Positions 25,594 to 33,345 of a stretch of DNA of 64,000 bases are shown here, one piece after another; positions within the stretch are counted from its first letter, which is position 1, and each line of letters begins with the position of its first letter. A model generated the notes under the pieces. That model saw only the letters and a list, made by a program, of their open reading frames with translations, made no database searches and was not told the DNA's origin. Made by a program: the position numbers and the translations under genes. Source of the DNA: Mesorhizobium sp. C432A (lineage in GTDB: Bacteria > Pseudomonadota > Alphaproteobacteria > Rhizobiales > Rhizobiaceae); the NCBI RefSeq assembly GCF_030323145.1, contig NZ_CP100470.1, positions 5,869,001 to 5,933,000 of the forward strand, written 5' to 3'.

Positions 25594-26922
25594 TCAAGCC
25601 GATGCCTTGATCTTCAGGCTGTCGAGATAGGCCGACGGGTTGGCCGGGTCGAAAATCTTGCCGTCGAAGAATGTCTCGACGCCACGCGACGACGAGGCCG
25701 GAATATCGGCTGCGGCAACGCCGAGATCCTTCGCCGCCTCGCGCCAGATATCCTCGCGATTGACCTGATCGACCAGCGTCTTGATGTCGGTGGTCGGCGC
25801 GAATTTTCCCCAACGGATGTTTTCGGCGAGGAACCAGCTGTCGTGGCTCTTGTAGGGATAGGAGACGCCACCCTTCCAGAATTTCATGTAGAGGTCAGTG
25901 CCGGTGGCCACGCGGCCATTGCCGTAGTTGATGTCGCCCTTGAGGCGGCCGATAATGTCGGCGACAGGCACGTTCATCCATTGCCGCTTGCCGATGATGG
26001 CGGCCATCTCGTCCTTGTTCTCCGTGGCCTCACACCATTGCTGGGCCTCCATGACGGCCATCACGATCGCCTTGGTGGCGTTCGGGTATTTGTCGATGAA
26101 TTCGGCGCGGAGGCCGAGCGCCTTTTCGGGATGACCCTTCCACAGTTCGCCGGTGGTGGCGGCGGTGAAACCAACGCCCTGGTGGACGAGCTGTTCGTTC
26201 CACGGTTCGCCAACGCAGAACACGTCCATGTTGCCGACTTTCATGTTGGCGACCATCTGCGGCGGCGGCACGACAATGGTCGAGACGTCCTTGTCGGGAT
26301 CGATGCCGCCGGCGGCCAGCCAGTAACGGAGCCACAAATCATGGGTCCCGCCCGGGAACGTCATGGCGGCCTTGATTTCCTTGCCGGCCGCCTTCTTGGC
26401 GGCGAAGGCGTCCTTCAGCTTGGAGGCGTCGAGGCCGACACCGGTGCCGGCGTATTCCTGCGCAACCGAAATGCCCTGGCAGTCGTAGTTGAGCCGCGCC
26501 ACGATAGCCATCGGCATCGGCTGGTTGTTCTGCGTCACCTTGCCGGTGTGCATGAGATAGGGCAGCGGCGTCAGGATGTGAGCGCCGTCGATGCCGTTGG
26601 CTTCGCCGCCGAGCATCAGATTGTCGCGCGTCGCGCCCCAGGAGGCCTGCTTGAGCACCTCGACGTCGGGCATGCCGAACTTGGCGAACAGCCCCTTCTC
26701 CTTGGCGATCATCAGCGGCGCCGCGTCGGTCAGCGCGATGAAGCCGAGCTTGGCGCCGGTGACCTCCGGAGCGGTCGTGGCGGCATAGGCGCCCGAGGGG
26801 AAGAGCTTGCGGGCCGCCACGAACAGGCCGGCCGTCATGGCGCTGCTGACAAGAAAATCGCGGCGCGTCACATCCTTGAGCGATGTTCCCGTCCCGATCC
26901 ATTTCCCTATTTTTTCTTTCAT
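25594..26922 (-). CDS. nrtA: Nitrate/nitrite-binding protein of the ABC transporter (NrtA)
   Basis: Captures nitrate or nitrite in the periplasm, 442 residues. A twin-arginine signal is seen near residues 19-40 (TRRDFLVSSAMTAGLFVAAR). The mature part has the CmpA/NrtA pattern: LGFIALTDAAPLMIAKEKGLF, HILTPLPYLMHTG and FCVGEPWNEQLV. The ATG at 26922 has GGAG seven bases upstream. It is the first structural gene after the regulated leader at 26923-27090 and is homologous to the sensor NasS. Confidence 0.95.
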   Translation of the reverse strand: MKEKIGKWIGTGTSLKDVTRRDFLVSSAMTAGLFVAARKLFPSGAYAATTAPEVTGAKLGFIALTDAAPLMIAKEKGLFAKFGMPDVEVLKQASWGATRDNLMLGGEANGIDGAHILTPLPYLMHTGKVTQNNQPMPMAIVARLNYDCQGISVAQEYAGTGVGLDASKLKDAFAAKKAAGKEIKAAMTFPGGTHDLWLRYWLAAGGIDPDKDVSTIVVPPPQMVANMKVGNMDVFCVGEPWNEQLVHQGVGFTAATTGELWKGHPEKALGLRAEFIDKYPNATKAIVMAVMEAQQWCEATENKDEMAAIIGKRQWMNVPVADIIGRLKGDINYGNGRVATGTDLYMKFWKGGVSYPYKSHDSWFLAENIRWGKFAPTTDIKTLVDQVNREDIWREAAKDLGVAAADIPASSSRGVETFFDGKIFDPANPSAYLDSLKIKASA

Positions 26923-26967
26923 CGTGATCTCCGGTTGAACGCGAGGGCTTCGTCGAGTGGCCAAAAC

Positions 26968-27037
26968 AAAAAAGCCGCCGTCCAGGCCTCGCGCGTCCGT
27001 ACATCCGGGATCGCGTCGTTGACCTGAGCGGCAGCTT
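26968..27037 (-). terminator. Intrinsic terminator in nrtA leader, overlapping the NasT target
   Basis: On the minus strand the arm AAGCTGCCGCTCAGG (27037-27023) pairs with CCTGGACGGCGGCTT (26986-26972) over 15 positions with one C-A mismatch and two G-T pairs. The 3' arm runs straight into six T. The loop holds a further CGCG/CGCG pairing. The 5' arm overlaps the second hexaloop hairpin (27030-27041), so the two structures exclude each other. This is the arrangement expected for ANTAR-protein antitermination ahead of nrtABC-nirBD-nasA. Confidence 0.8.
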
Positions 27038-27041
27038 TGCC
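27030..27041 (-). promoter_or_regulatory. NasT-target hexaloop hairpin P2
   Basis: Stem GGC/GCC with six-base loop AAAGCT, which has A at position 1 and G at position 4, the bases conserved in ANTAR target loops. It lies three bases after P1, and its loop and 3' side are also part of the terminator 5' arm. The three-pair stem is short and probably needs NasT to hold it. Confidence 0.72.
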
Positions 27042-27044
27042 TGT

Positions 27045-27064
27045 GGCGCCCGCCATTGGACGCC
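27045..27064 (-). promoter_or_regulatory. NasT-target hexaloop hairpin P1
   Basis: Seven-pair stem GGCGTCC / GGGCGCC (one G-T pair) with loop AATGGC. The loop has A at position 1 and G at position 4, matching the ANTAR RNA consensus as described for two-hexaloop targets. It lies about 25-45 nt into the predicted leader transcript. Confidence 0.8.
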
Positions 27065-27099
27065 TGTTCCGTGACCCGCGAAGGGCCTGGCTAACTCAA

Positions 27100-27116
27100 A
27101 GCAGGAACCGTGCCAG
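27100..27116 (-). promoter_or_regulatory. Sigma54 (RpoN) promoter of the nitrate assimilation operon
   Basis: CTGGCACGGTTCCTGCT on the minus strand matches the -24/-12 consensus TGGCACG-N4-TTGC, with C for the first T of the -12 element. The GG and GC are exactly 10 bases apart, as required. Transcription should start near 27090, giving a leader of about 168 nt before nrtA that contains P1, P2 and the terminator. Confidence 0.82.
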
Positions 27117-27223
27117 TTCTGAGTGAAACTAAAAACCTAAATGAAATCAACATTACGCGACAGACGCCGGCACGCGAGGCGACATCGCAAGCAGATCAAA
27201 GATTGTTCACTACAGCAATCGCA

Positions 27224-27240
27224 CGCACATTTTTTGTGCA
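27224..27240 (-). promoter_or_regulatory. Candidate NtrC enhancer site
   Basis: TGCACAAAAAATGTGCG fits the NtrC dyad TGCAC-N7-GTGCA with one mismatch at the last base. Its centre is about 140 bp upstream of the predicted sigma54 start, a normal enhancer distance. A directly adjacent perfect palindrome TTGTGCATTGCACAA (27235-27249) shares the left half-site. Confidence 0.62.
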
Positions 27241-27265
27241 ATGCACAAGAATGGCGCGAGAATGA

Positions 27266-28510
27266 TCAGGCTTCCGCGCGAGCCGCTTTCTGGCGCCCTA
27301 TGTAGCCGTCGATCTCGTCGGGGTCGAAGGTCTGACCGTCGAAGAAGCCGTCCGGCCCAAGCACCAGGCCTGCCCCGGTCGCACCGACAGCCGTGGCGAC
27401 CTTAAGCGCGCCCTCGACCTTCGCATTGGCGCCGGGAAGTGCAACGCCAAGCGGCTTTAGCGCCGAGCGGTAGAGGTCGGGACGGTAGCAGTCACGGGCG
27501 ATAACAAGGTTTTCCGGCGTGTGCTCGACATGCCCCCAGCGCACCATCTGCGTATAGAACCACAGCGCATGGCTCTTCCACGGAAAGTTCGCCGCCTTGT
27601 CGAAGGGCAGGAAGAAGTCGTCGACATCCAGTTCGGCGCCGCCGCCCAGTTCAAGATGGCCGGTCAGGATCGGCATCTGGACAGCTGGTGGTAGGCCGAG
27701 GAAGCCAGCTTGAGCCATCACACCAGCCAGTTCGGCGCGGTTGCCCGGATCCTGGCACCAGCGCGCCGAATGATGCAGCGCGCGCAGCAATGCTGCCAGC
27801 GGGACCGGGTTCTCCTGCGACCAGGCCTTGCGCACGCCGATCACCTTCTCCGGGCTGTTGCGCCACAGCAGCGCTTTGACGGTGACGATATGGCCGGTGC
27901 CGGCGGCGACCGAGGCGCTGTTCCAGGGCTCGCCGACGCAGTAGCCGTCGATCCGCCCGGCGGCCAGCGCATCGGCCATGAAGGGCGGTGGCACGATGAC
28001 GATCTCGATCTCGCGCTCCGGATCGATGCCGCACCCGGCAAGCCAGTAGCGCAGTTCGTAATTATGCCCCGAATGCGGGTGCACCACGGCAAAGCGCAGC
28101 GGATCGCCGCCAGCCCTGGCGCTCTCGCGAATGAACGCACGAAGGGCTGCGCCCGCCCGCGCGGGCTCGAGATCGGGTATGGCGCCGTGTGCCGCCATGC
28201 CTTCCCAGACGGCGTTGGAGATGGTGACGCAATTTCCGCCAAGCCCGAGCGAAAACGGCACGATGGTCTCGGAAGCAAGCGGCGTCAGCCCGAGATTGCA
28301 GGCAAGCGGCATCGGCCCCAGCATGTGCGCCAGGTGGAAATGGCCGATGGCGATGCGGTCGCGGATGTTGGCCCAGGAGGTCTCGCGGTGCAGTGTGAGA
28401 TCGATGCCCTCGCGTGCGGCAAATCCAAGCTCACCCGCCGCAACCAGCACGGCACTGTCGAAGAGCGGCATGAAGCCGGCGGTGATCTGGTGCTCGGCGC
28501 TCATGCTCAT
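27266..28510 (-). CDS. nasS: Nitrate/nitrite sensor protein NasS
   Basis: Cytoplasmic NrtA-like protein without a signal peptide, 414 residues. It binds nitrate or nitrite and otherwise holds NasT inactive. Family blocks include ITAGFMPLFDSAVLVAAGELGF, FHLAHMLGPMPL, GHNYELRYWLAGCGIDPE and GYCVGEPWNSASV. The start overlaps the nasT stop (ATGA), so sensor and effector are made in step. The nrtA control region follows its stop. Confidence 0.94.
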   Translation of the reverse strand: MSMSAEHQITAGFMPLFDSAVLVAAGELGFAAREGIDLTLHRETSWANIRDRIAIGHFHLAHMLGPMPLACNLGLTPLASETIVPFSLGLGGNCVTISNAVWEGMAAHGAIPDLEPARAGAALRAFIRESARAGGDPLRFAVVHPHSGHNYELRYWLAGCGIDPEREIEIVIVPPPFMADALAAGRIDGYCVGEPWNSASVAAGTGHIVTVKALLWRNSPEKVIGVRKAWSQENPVPLAALLRALHHSARWCQDPGNRAELAGVMAQAGFLGLPPAVQMPILTGHLELGGGAELDVDDFFLPFDKAANFPWKSHALWFYTQMVRWGHVEHTPENLVIARDCYRPDLYRSALKPLGVALPGANAKVEGALKVATAVGATGAGLVLGPDGFFDGQTFDPDEIDGYIGRQKAARAEA

Positions 28511-29109
28511 TCGTCCTCCGACGGCCCGAGCAGCCCGGCGGCAGTCACCAGGCTCTGGGCAATGTCGCCGATCTTGCGGTTCTGGTTCATCGCCGTCTTG
28601 CGCAGGAGCGTGTAGGCGGCCTCTTCGGTCAGGCCGCGCGACTTCATCAGGATGCCCTTGGCACGGTCGATCACCTTGCGGCTCTCAAGCTCCCCTCGAA
28701 CCTCTTCCAGCTCGCGCGCCATGCGCGAGAAAGCGTTGAAGCGGCTGACCGCCATGTCCAGGATCGGCTTGACGCGCTCTTGCCTGAGGCCGTCGACGAC
28801 ATAGGCCGAAACGCCGGCATCGACCGCCGCTTCGATCGATGCCTGGTCCGATCGGTCGACGAACATGGCGATCGGCCGCTTCACCGCACGCGACAGCTGG
28901 AACATGTTTTCCAGCATGTCGCGGTTCGGGTTTTCCAGGTCGATGACGATGACGTCCGGCTCGATCTCGGCGATGCGCCGCGCAATGCCGGTCACGTCGT
29001 GGATGACGGTGACCCGCTCATGGCCGGCCTCGCGCAAACCTGCCTCGATGATCGCGGCGCGGATACGGTTTTCGTCGATGACCAGGACGGCGAGTGAGCT
29101 GCGGACCAT
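28507..29109 (-). CDS. nasT: ANTAR-domain antitermination regulator NasT
   Basis: RNA-binding regulator of 200 residues. The N-terminal receiver-like domain contains VLVIDENRIRAAIIEAGL and VIVIDLENPNRDM. A coiled linker (RELEEVRGELESRK) follows, then the C-terminal ANTAR domain (VIDRAKGILMKSRGLTEEAA to IGDIAQSLV, about residues 140-192). When NasS binds nitrate or nitrite, NasT is released and binds two-hexaloop leader RNA to prevent termination. A matching target is present ahead of nrtA in this window. Confidence 0.95.
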   Translation of the reverse strand: MVRSSLAVLVIDENRIRAAIIEAGLREAGHERVTVIHDVTGIARRIAEIEPDVIVIDLENPNRDMLENMFQLSRAVKRPIAMFVDRSDQASIEAAVDAGVSAYVVDGLRQERVKPILDMAVSRFNAFSRMARELEEVRGELESRKVIDRAKGILMKSRGLTEEAAYTLLRKTAMNQNRKIGDIAQSLVTAAGLLGPSEDE

Positions 29110-29197
29110 GCGTGCATTGTGGGCAAGGTCGCAAAATTGTGCAATGCGGCATGGTCACAGGCTCCCGCCGCGGAGCAACCGACGACCGACAACGACC

Positions 29198-29293
29198 CGG
29201 TCTAGGTGGTCGGGACAAGGAACGCAGCGCAACGCTGGCGCTGGTGATGACAGCCTTGCCGGTCGCCTGGTGCCCTACCCAACGGTCTAGGTG
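29198..29293. repeat. 11-bp direct repeat upstream of the MscS-type gene
   Basis: CGGTCTAGGTG occurs at 29198-29208 and again at 29283-29293, 85 bp apart (about eight helical turns), in the 282-bp gap between nasT and the channel gene. Nothing else recognisable is seen in this gap. It could be a pair of regulator sites or a chance repeat. Confidence 0.35.
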
Positions 29294-29391
29294 CGATGAG
29301 ACTTGCACCGCAACATCGGCTTGTTAAAGGTGGGGGCAACGACGGACATAGCTGTCCTTGCTCGCCGATCTGACCGGAAGGTTACCGCACG

Positions 29392-31680
29392 ATGCTGCTC
29401 ATGAAACGACGATTGGGAGCCAGCAAGCTGGCGCGCCCGGCACGGCGTCTCGGAGGCCTGACGACGATGTTTGCCCTGATTGCCGGGCCGTTCGTCCTTG
29501 GGATCGCCCTCCTGCTGGCTGGCCCGGCACAGGCGCAGTCACCGGCCGCCGTCGCGCCCGACAAGGTCAAACAGCTGTTCGAGCTTCTCGACGATCCGTC
29601 GGTGAAGGCCTGGGTGGCCGAGCAACGAAATCCGGCCGCTGGATCAACGGAAGCGCCTGCTGCGGCTGGCGCTCCGCCGGCCGACGCCGTGGCCGCACCG
29701 GGCCAGATGAATACAATGGCATCCTCGACGCTTGATCGGATCAAGCATCACATCGAGAAAATCGTGCGAACCGTGCCCACACTGCCAGGCCAGTTCGCGC
29801 GCGTCCGGGCCCAGACAATGGACGATATGTCCAGCAAGGGCCCCGTCAGCATATTGGTGCTGATTGCGATCTTTATCGCTGCCGGCCTGGCGCTCACCTG
29901 GGCAATATACAAGCTCACCCGTCCATTTCGTCTTTGGATCATCGCGCAACCCAGAGATACGCCCATCGGGCGGGCCAAGAAGATCGGCGGCCGCACGCTT
30001 TATTCCAGCATGATGATCGGCTCGTTCGCGCTGGGCAGCGCCGGTGCGTTCATGCTGTTCGACTGGCCAGCGCTCATCCGCGAGATTGTGCTGACATTTC
30101 TGATGGCTGCGGTCTTTACGTGGGCTGTGCGCCTATACGTGATGGCCACACTCGTCCCTTCTTTCATGGAGGTCGAGCACGCCATCGAGGTTCGTGCCCT
30201 GCCGATCACCAACGGAGCTGCTGACCATTGGGCTTATTGGCTGCCCCGGATCGTCGGCGTTTTCGCCTTCTTCGCCGCCGCGTTTGTCCTCTTGCCGGGT
30301 CTCGGCATAGACCAGGACGGAATGATGGTCCTGTCCGTCGGCGCCGATTTCATCCTGCTGTTGCTCTTCCTGCTGGCCATTTGGCGTCGGCCAAGAACGC
30401 AGCGAGACGGCGCGCGCCACAGCGGTCACACGGCAGTGACATGGTTGTTGACGGCTTATTTCGTCGTTCTGTTCCTCGAACGCATTGCCGGCCTCTACAC
30501 ATTCTTCTGGTTTACCTTCACCGCATTCTTCCTGCCTTTGGCAATTGTGCTGACAGAGCGCGGGGTTAATTTCGTCCTGCGGCCCGGTTCGGAAGATGCG
30601 GGCCGGCCCACGATCCCGGCGGTGACGATCGCTGTCATCGATCGCGGTATCCGGATGATTTTCATCCTCGCGGCGGCTTACCTTCTCGCACGCGTACTGG
30701 GCCTGGACATGCAATCCATGCGCGGCAGCGATACGACCACCATGCTCATATTGCGCGGCTTGATCAACGTCGTGGTCATTGCCCTTGCTGCCGATTTCGG
30801 CTGGTCGATCATCAAAGCCTTGATCGAACGAAAGCTGGGCGTCGCGATACCGCAAGCGGTGGTGAGCGAAGAAGACATCCTCACCCTCGATCCGCATCAG
30901 GCGCGGCTGCACACGCTGTTGCCGATCATCCAGAACATTCTGCTAGCAGTGATCATCGTGATGGCGGTGCTGATGATGCTCGCTTCGATCGGCATCCAGA
31001 TCGGCCCGCTGATCGCCGGCGCCGGCGTCGTCGGCGTCGCGGTGGGTTTTGGCGCGCAAACCATCGTCAAGGACGTGATCTCTGGCGTGTTTTATCTGCT
31101 CGACGATGCTTTCCGTGTCGGCGAATACATTTCATCGGGCAGCTACAGGGGTACGGTGGAGAGCTTTTCGCTGCGCTCGGTGAAGCTGCGCCACCATCGT
31201 GGTCCGCTGTTCACGATACCTTTCGGCGAACTCGGCGCCGTGCAGAACCAGAGCCGTGACTGGGTCACCGACAAATTCAACATCACCGTTGGCTATGACA
31301 CCGATATCGACTTTGCTCGCAAACTGATCAAGCGAATTGGCCTGGAACTGGCGGAAGATCCGGAGTTCAAACCCTGGGTGATCGAACCGATCAAGATGCA
31401 GGGGGTGCAGGAGTTCGGCGAGTACGGCATCGTCTTGAGGGTCAAGGTCACGACCAGACCTGGAGGCGCCTTCAGCATGAAAGGCAGGTTCTTTTTGCGC
31501 CTCCGCCAGGCCTTCAAGGAGCAGGGCATCGAGCTCCCATTCCCGACCGTCCACGTCCAGGGGCTGCAAGACCCGCATGGGACAGAGAATGCGCCTTTGG
31601 AGATCACACCCGAATTACGAATGGCCGTCGCCCAGTCGCACACCAATCGGCGCAGAAAAAAAGCGAGCACAACGGAGTAG
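29392..31680 (+). CDS. MscS-family mechanosensitive ion channel
   Basis: Inner-membrane channel that relieves osmotic downshock, 762 residues. An N-terminal signal-like segment ends near AGPAQAQ. A periplasmic region follows, then many hydrophobic helices. The MscS core begins with the pore helix GVVGVAVGFGAQTIVKDVIS and continues with the beta domain FRVGEYISSGSYRGTVESFS and a C-terminal alpha/beta domain. The extra N-terminal helices make it a long MscS type, comparable to YbdG/YnaI or MscK layouts. A second ATG nine bases in is equally possible. It is transcribed alone. Confidence 0.9.
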   Translation: MLLMKRRLGASKLARPARRLGGLTTMFALIAGPFVLGIALLLAGPAQAQSPAAVAPDKVKQLFELLDDPSVKAWVAEQRNPAAGSTEAPAAAGAPPADAVAAPGQMNTMASSTLDRIKHHIEKIVRTVPTLPGQFARVRAQTMDDMSSKGPVSILVLIAIFIAAGLALTWAIYKLTRPFRLWIIAQPRDTPIGRAKKIGGRTLYSSMMIGSFALGSAGAFMLFDWPALIREIVLTFLMAAVFTWAVRLYVMATLVPSFMEVEHAIEVRALPITNGAADHWAYWLPRIVGVFAFFAAAFVLLPGLGIDQDGMMVLSVGADFILLLLFLLAIWRRPRTQRDGARHSGHTAVTWLLTAYFVVLFLERIAGLYTFFWFTFTAFFLPLAIVLTERGVNFVLRPGSEDAGRPTIPAVTIAVIDRGIRMIFILAAAYLLARVLGLDMQSMRGSDTTTMLILRGLINVVVIALAADFGWSIIKALIERKLGVAIPQAVVSEEDILTLDPHQARLHTLLPIIQNILLAVIIVMAVLMMLASIGIQIGPLIAGAGVVGVAVGFGAQTIVKDVISGVFYLLDDAFRVGEYISSGSYRGTVESFSLRSVKLRHHRGPLFTIPFGELGAVQNQSRDWVTDKFNITVGYDTDIDFARKLIKRIGLELAEDPEFKPWVIEPIKMQGVQEFGEYGIVLRVKVTTRPGGAFSMKGRFFLRLRQAFKEQGIELPFPTVHVQGLQDPHGTENAPLEITPELRMAVAQSHTNRRRKKASTTE

Positions 31681-31857
31681 GACGCCGTGATACCGGCCGG
31701 CCGCAACACGGCTTTCCGCGCAAAACCAGGACCCACGACACCACGCTAGTCGGAATTGCCGATAGCGGTGACGCGATCGCCGCCAACCAGCACCAGCGTG
31801 GCGTTTCTGAGGCCAAGCTTGACGAAAAGAGCAGATACGCTGGCCTTTCCGCAAGGC

Positions 31858-33345
31858 TCAGAGCGCAATCCAGGCGGTCTTGAGGTCGACAAATTTCTCC
31901 AGCGCATGCAGCGACTTGTCACGGCCGAAACCGGACTGTTTGACGCCGCCAAGCGGCACGGTGATATCGGCTCCGCCATAGGTGTTGACGTGGACGACAC
32001 CGGCGTTGATGGCGCGCACCATGCGATGGGCCGTGGAAAGATTGGCGGTCCACACCGCCGAGGCAAGTCCGTAGACAGTGGAGTTGGCGAGATGCACCGC
32101 CTCCTCCTCGGTCTCGAAGCGCATCACGCCGAGCACCGGTCCGAACACCTCCTCGCGCGCCAACTGCATCTCTTGCGTCACGTTCTCGAAGATCGTCGGC
32201 GCCATGTAGCTGCCGCCAGTCTCGGTCAGTATCCGTTCGCCACCGGCGACGAGACGGGCGCCTTCGGCTTGCGCCATGGCGACGAAGCCGAGATTCTTGT
32301 CCAGCTGTTCGGCGCTCGATACCGCACCGATATCGCTGGCGAGATCGAGCGGGTCGCCGACCTTGAGCCGCGTGGTTGCCGAGACAAGTTCGTCCATGAA
32401 AAGATCATAGACCGACGACTGGACGAGCAGACGCGAGCCCGCCACGCAGACCTGGCCTGAATTGCGAAAGATGCCGTTGGCCGAGACGACCGCCGCCTGC
32501 TTCAGGTCCGGAGCGTCGGCAAAGACGATGTTGGGCGACTTGCCGCCAAGCTCGAGGAAGACCCGCTTCAAATTGGAACGGGCGGAGTATTCGAGCAGCC
32601 GCCGGCCGACCGGCCCCGATCCGGTAAAGGCGATGGCGTCGACATCCATATGGAGGCCAAGCGCTTCGCCGGCGACAGCACCATGACCGGTAACGACGTT
32701 GAACACGCCTTCGGGAAGTCCAGCCTCGCTTGCGAGTTCGGCCAGCCGCAGCAAGGTCAGCGAGGCGATCTCCGGCGGCTTGACGACGACGCTGTTGCCG
32801 GTGGCCAGTGCGGGCGCAATCTTCCAGGCACCGATCATCAGCGGGAAGTTCCACGGCACGATGACGCCGACGACACCGAGTGGCTCCCTGTGGATCAGCC
32901 CGAGCACATTGTCGGCCGTCGGCGCGATCTCGCCATAGACCTTGTCGATCGCCTCGGCGTAGTAGCGGATGGTGCCGGCCGCCGACAGCGGCTCGGCCTT
33001 GTAGGCCATGCCGATCTCGGTGCCGTTGTCGCGCACGCCAAGCACGGCCAGCCCATCGACATGTTTTTCGATCAGCTCGGCAAATTTCGTCAGCACCTTC
33101 TTGCGAAAGGCAGGGGCGGCGCGCGACCATGAACCCTTCTCGAATGCTTTTCGCGCCGATCGGACCGCGCGATCGATGTCGGCGGCATTGCCGTCAGCGA
33201 TGCTGGCAAAAGGGCGGCCGTCGATCGGCGAAATCACCGCCAGCGTCGCGCCGCTCGTCGCTGCGGCCTGTACGCCGTCGATAAACAAGCCCCGCTCGCC
33301 GATCTCCGTCTTGCGCAGCGCGTCGATGGCATTCTGGCTGATCAT
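31858..33345 (-). CDS. NAD(P)-dependent aldehyde dehydrogenase (PuuC/amino-aldehyde type)
   Basis: Oxidises an aldehyde to the acid, 495 residues. It has PWNFPLMIGAWKIAPALATG, FTGSGPVGR, the catalytic glutamate in LELGGKSP and the catalytic cysteine in NSGQVCVAGSR. It resembles gamma-glutamyl-gamma-aminobutyraldehyde and other amino-aldehyde dehydrogenases. The ATG overlaps the P450 stop (ATGA). With the permease and the divergent phospho-lyase and kinase genes, it probably oxidises the aldehyde released from an amine. Exact substrate unknown. Confidence 0.9.
   Translation of the reverse strand: MISQNAIDALRKTEIGERGLFIDGVQAAATSGATLAVISPIDGRPFASIADGNAADIDRAVRSARKAFEKGSWSRAAPAFRKKVLTKFAELIEKHVDGLAVLGVRDNGTEIGMAYKAEPLSAAGTIRYYAEAIDKVYGEIAPTADNVLGLIHREPLGVVGVIVPWNFPLMIGAWKIAPALATGNSVVVKPPEIASLTLLRLAELASEAGLPEGVFNVVTGHGAVAGEALGLHMDVDAIAFTGSGPVGRRLLEYSARSNLKRVFLELGGKSPNIVFADAPDLKQAAVVSANGIFRNSGQVCVAGSRLLVQSSVYDLFMDELVSATTRLKVGDPLDLASDIGAVSSAEQLDKNLGFVAMAQAEGARLVAGGERILTETGGSYMAPTIFENVTQEMQLAREEVFGPVLGVMRFETEEEAVHLANSTVYGLASAVWTANLSTAHRMVRAINAGVVHVNTYGGADITVPLGGVKQSGFGRDKSLHALEKFVDLKTAWIAL

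Noticed and set aside
25336..27027. 563-codon plus-strand open frame opposite nrtA and nrtB
   Set aside because: It covers nrtA on the other strand, crosses the palindromic repeats and part of the nrtA leader; no motif is visible.
27235..27249. Palindrome TTGTGCATTGCACAA considered as a nasS terminator
   Set aside because: The stem is only 7 bp with a one-base loop and the following bases on the minus strand are A-rich, not T-rich. It overlaps the NtrC-like dyad, which explains it better.
31681..31857. Possible protein tail on the minus strand (ending ATLVLVGGDRVTAIGNSD)
   Set aside because: It reads like a natural C-terminus, but I could not link it to a family and the upstream part overlaps the aldehyde dehydrogenase gene in another frame. 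Not called.
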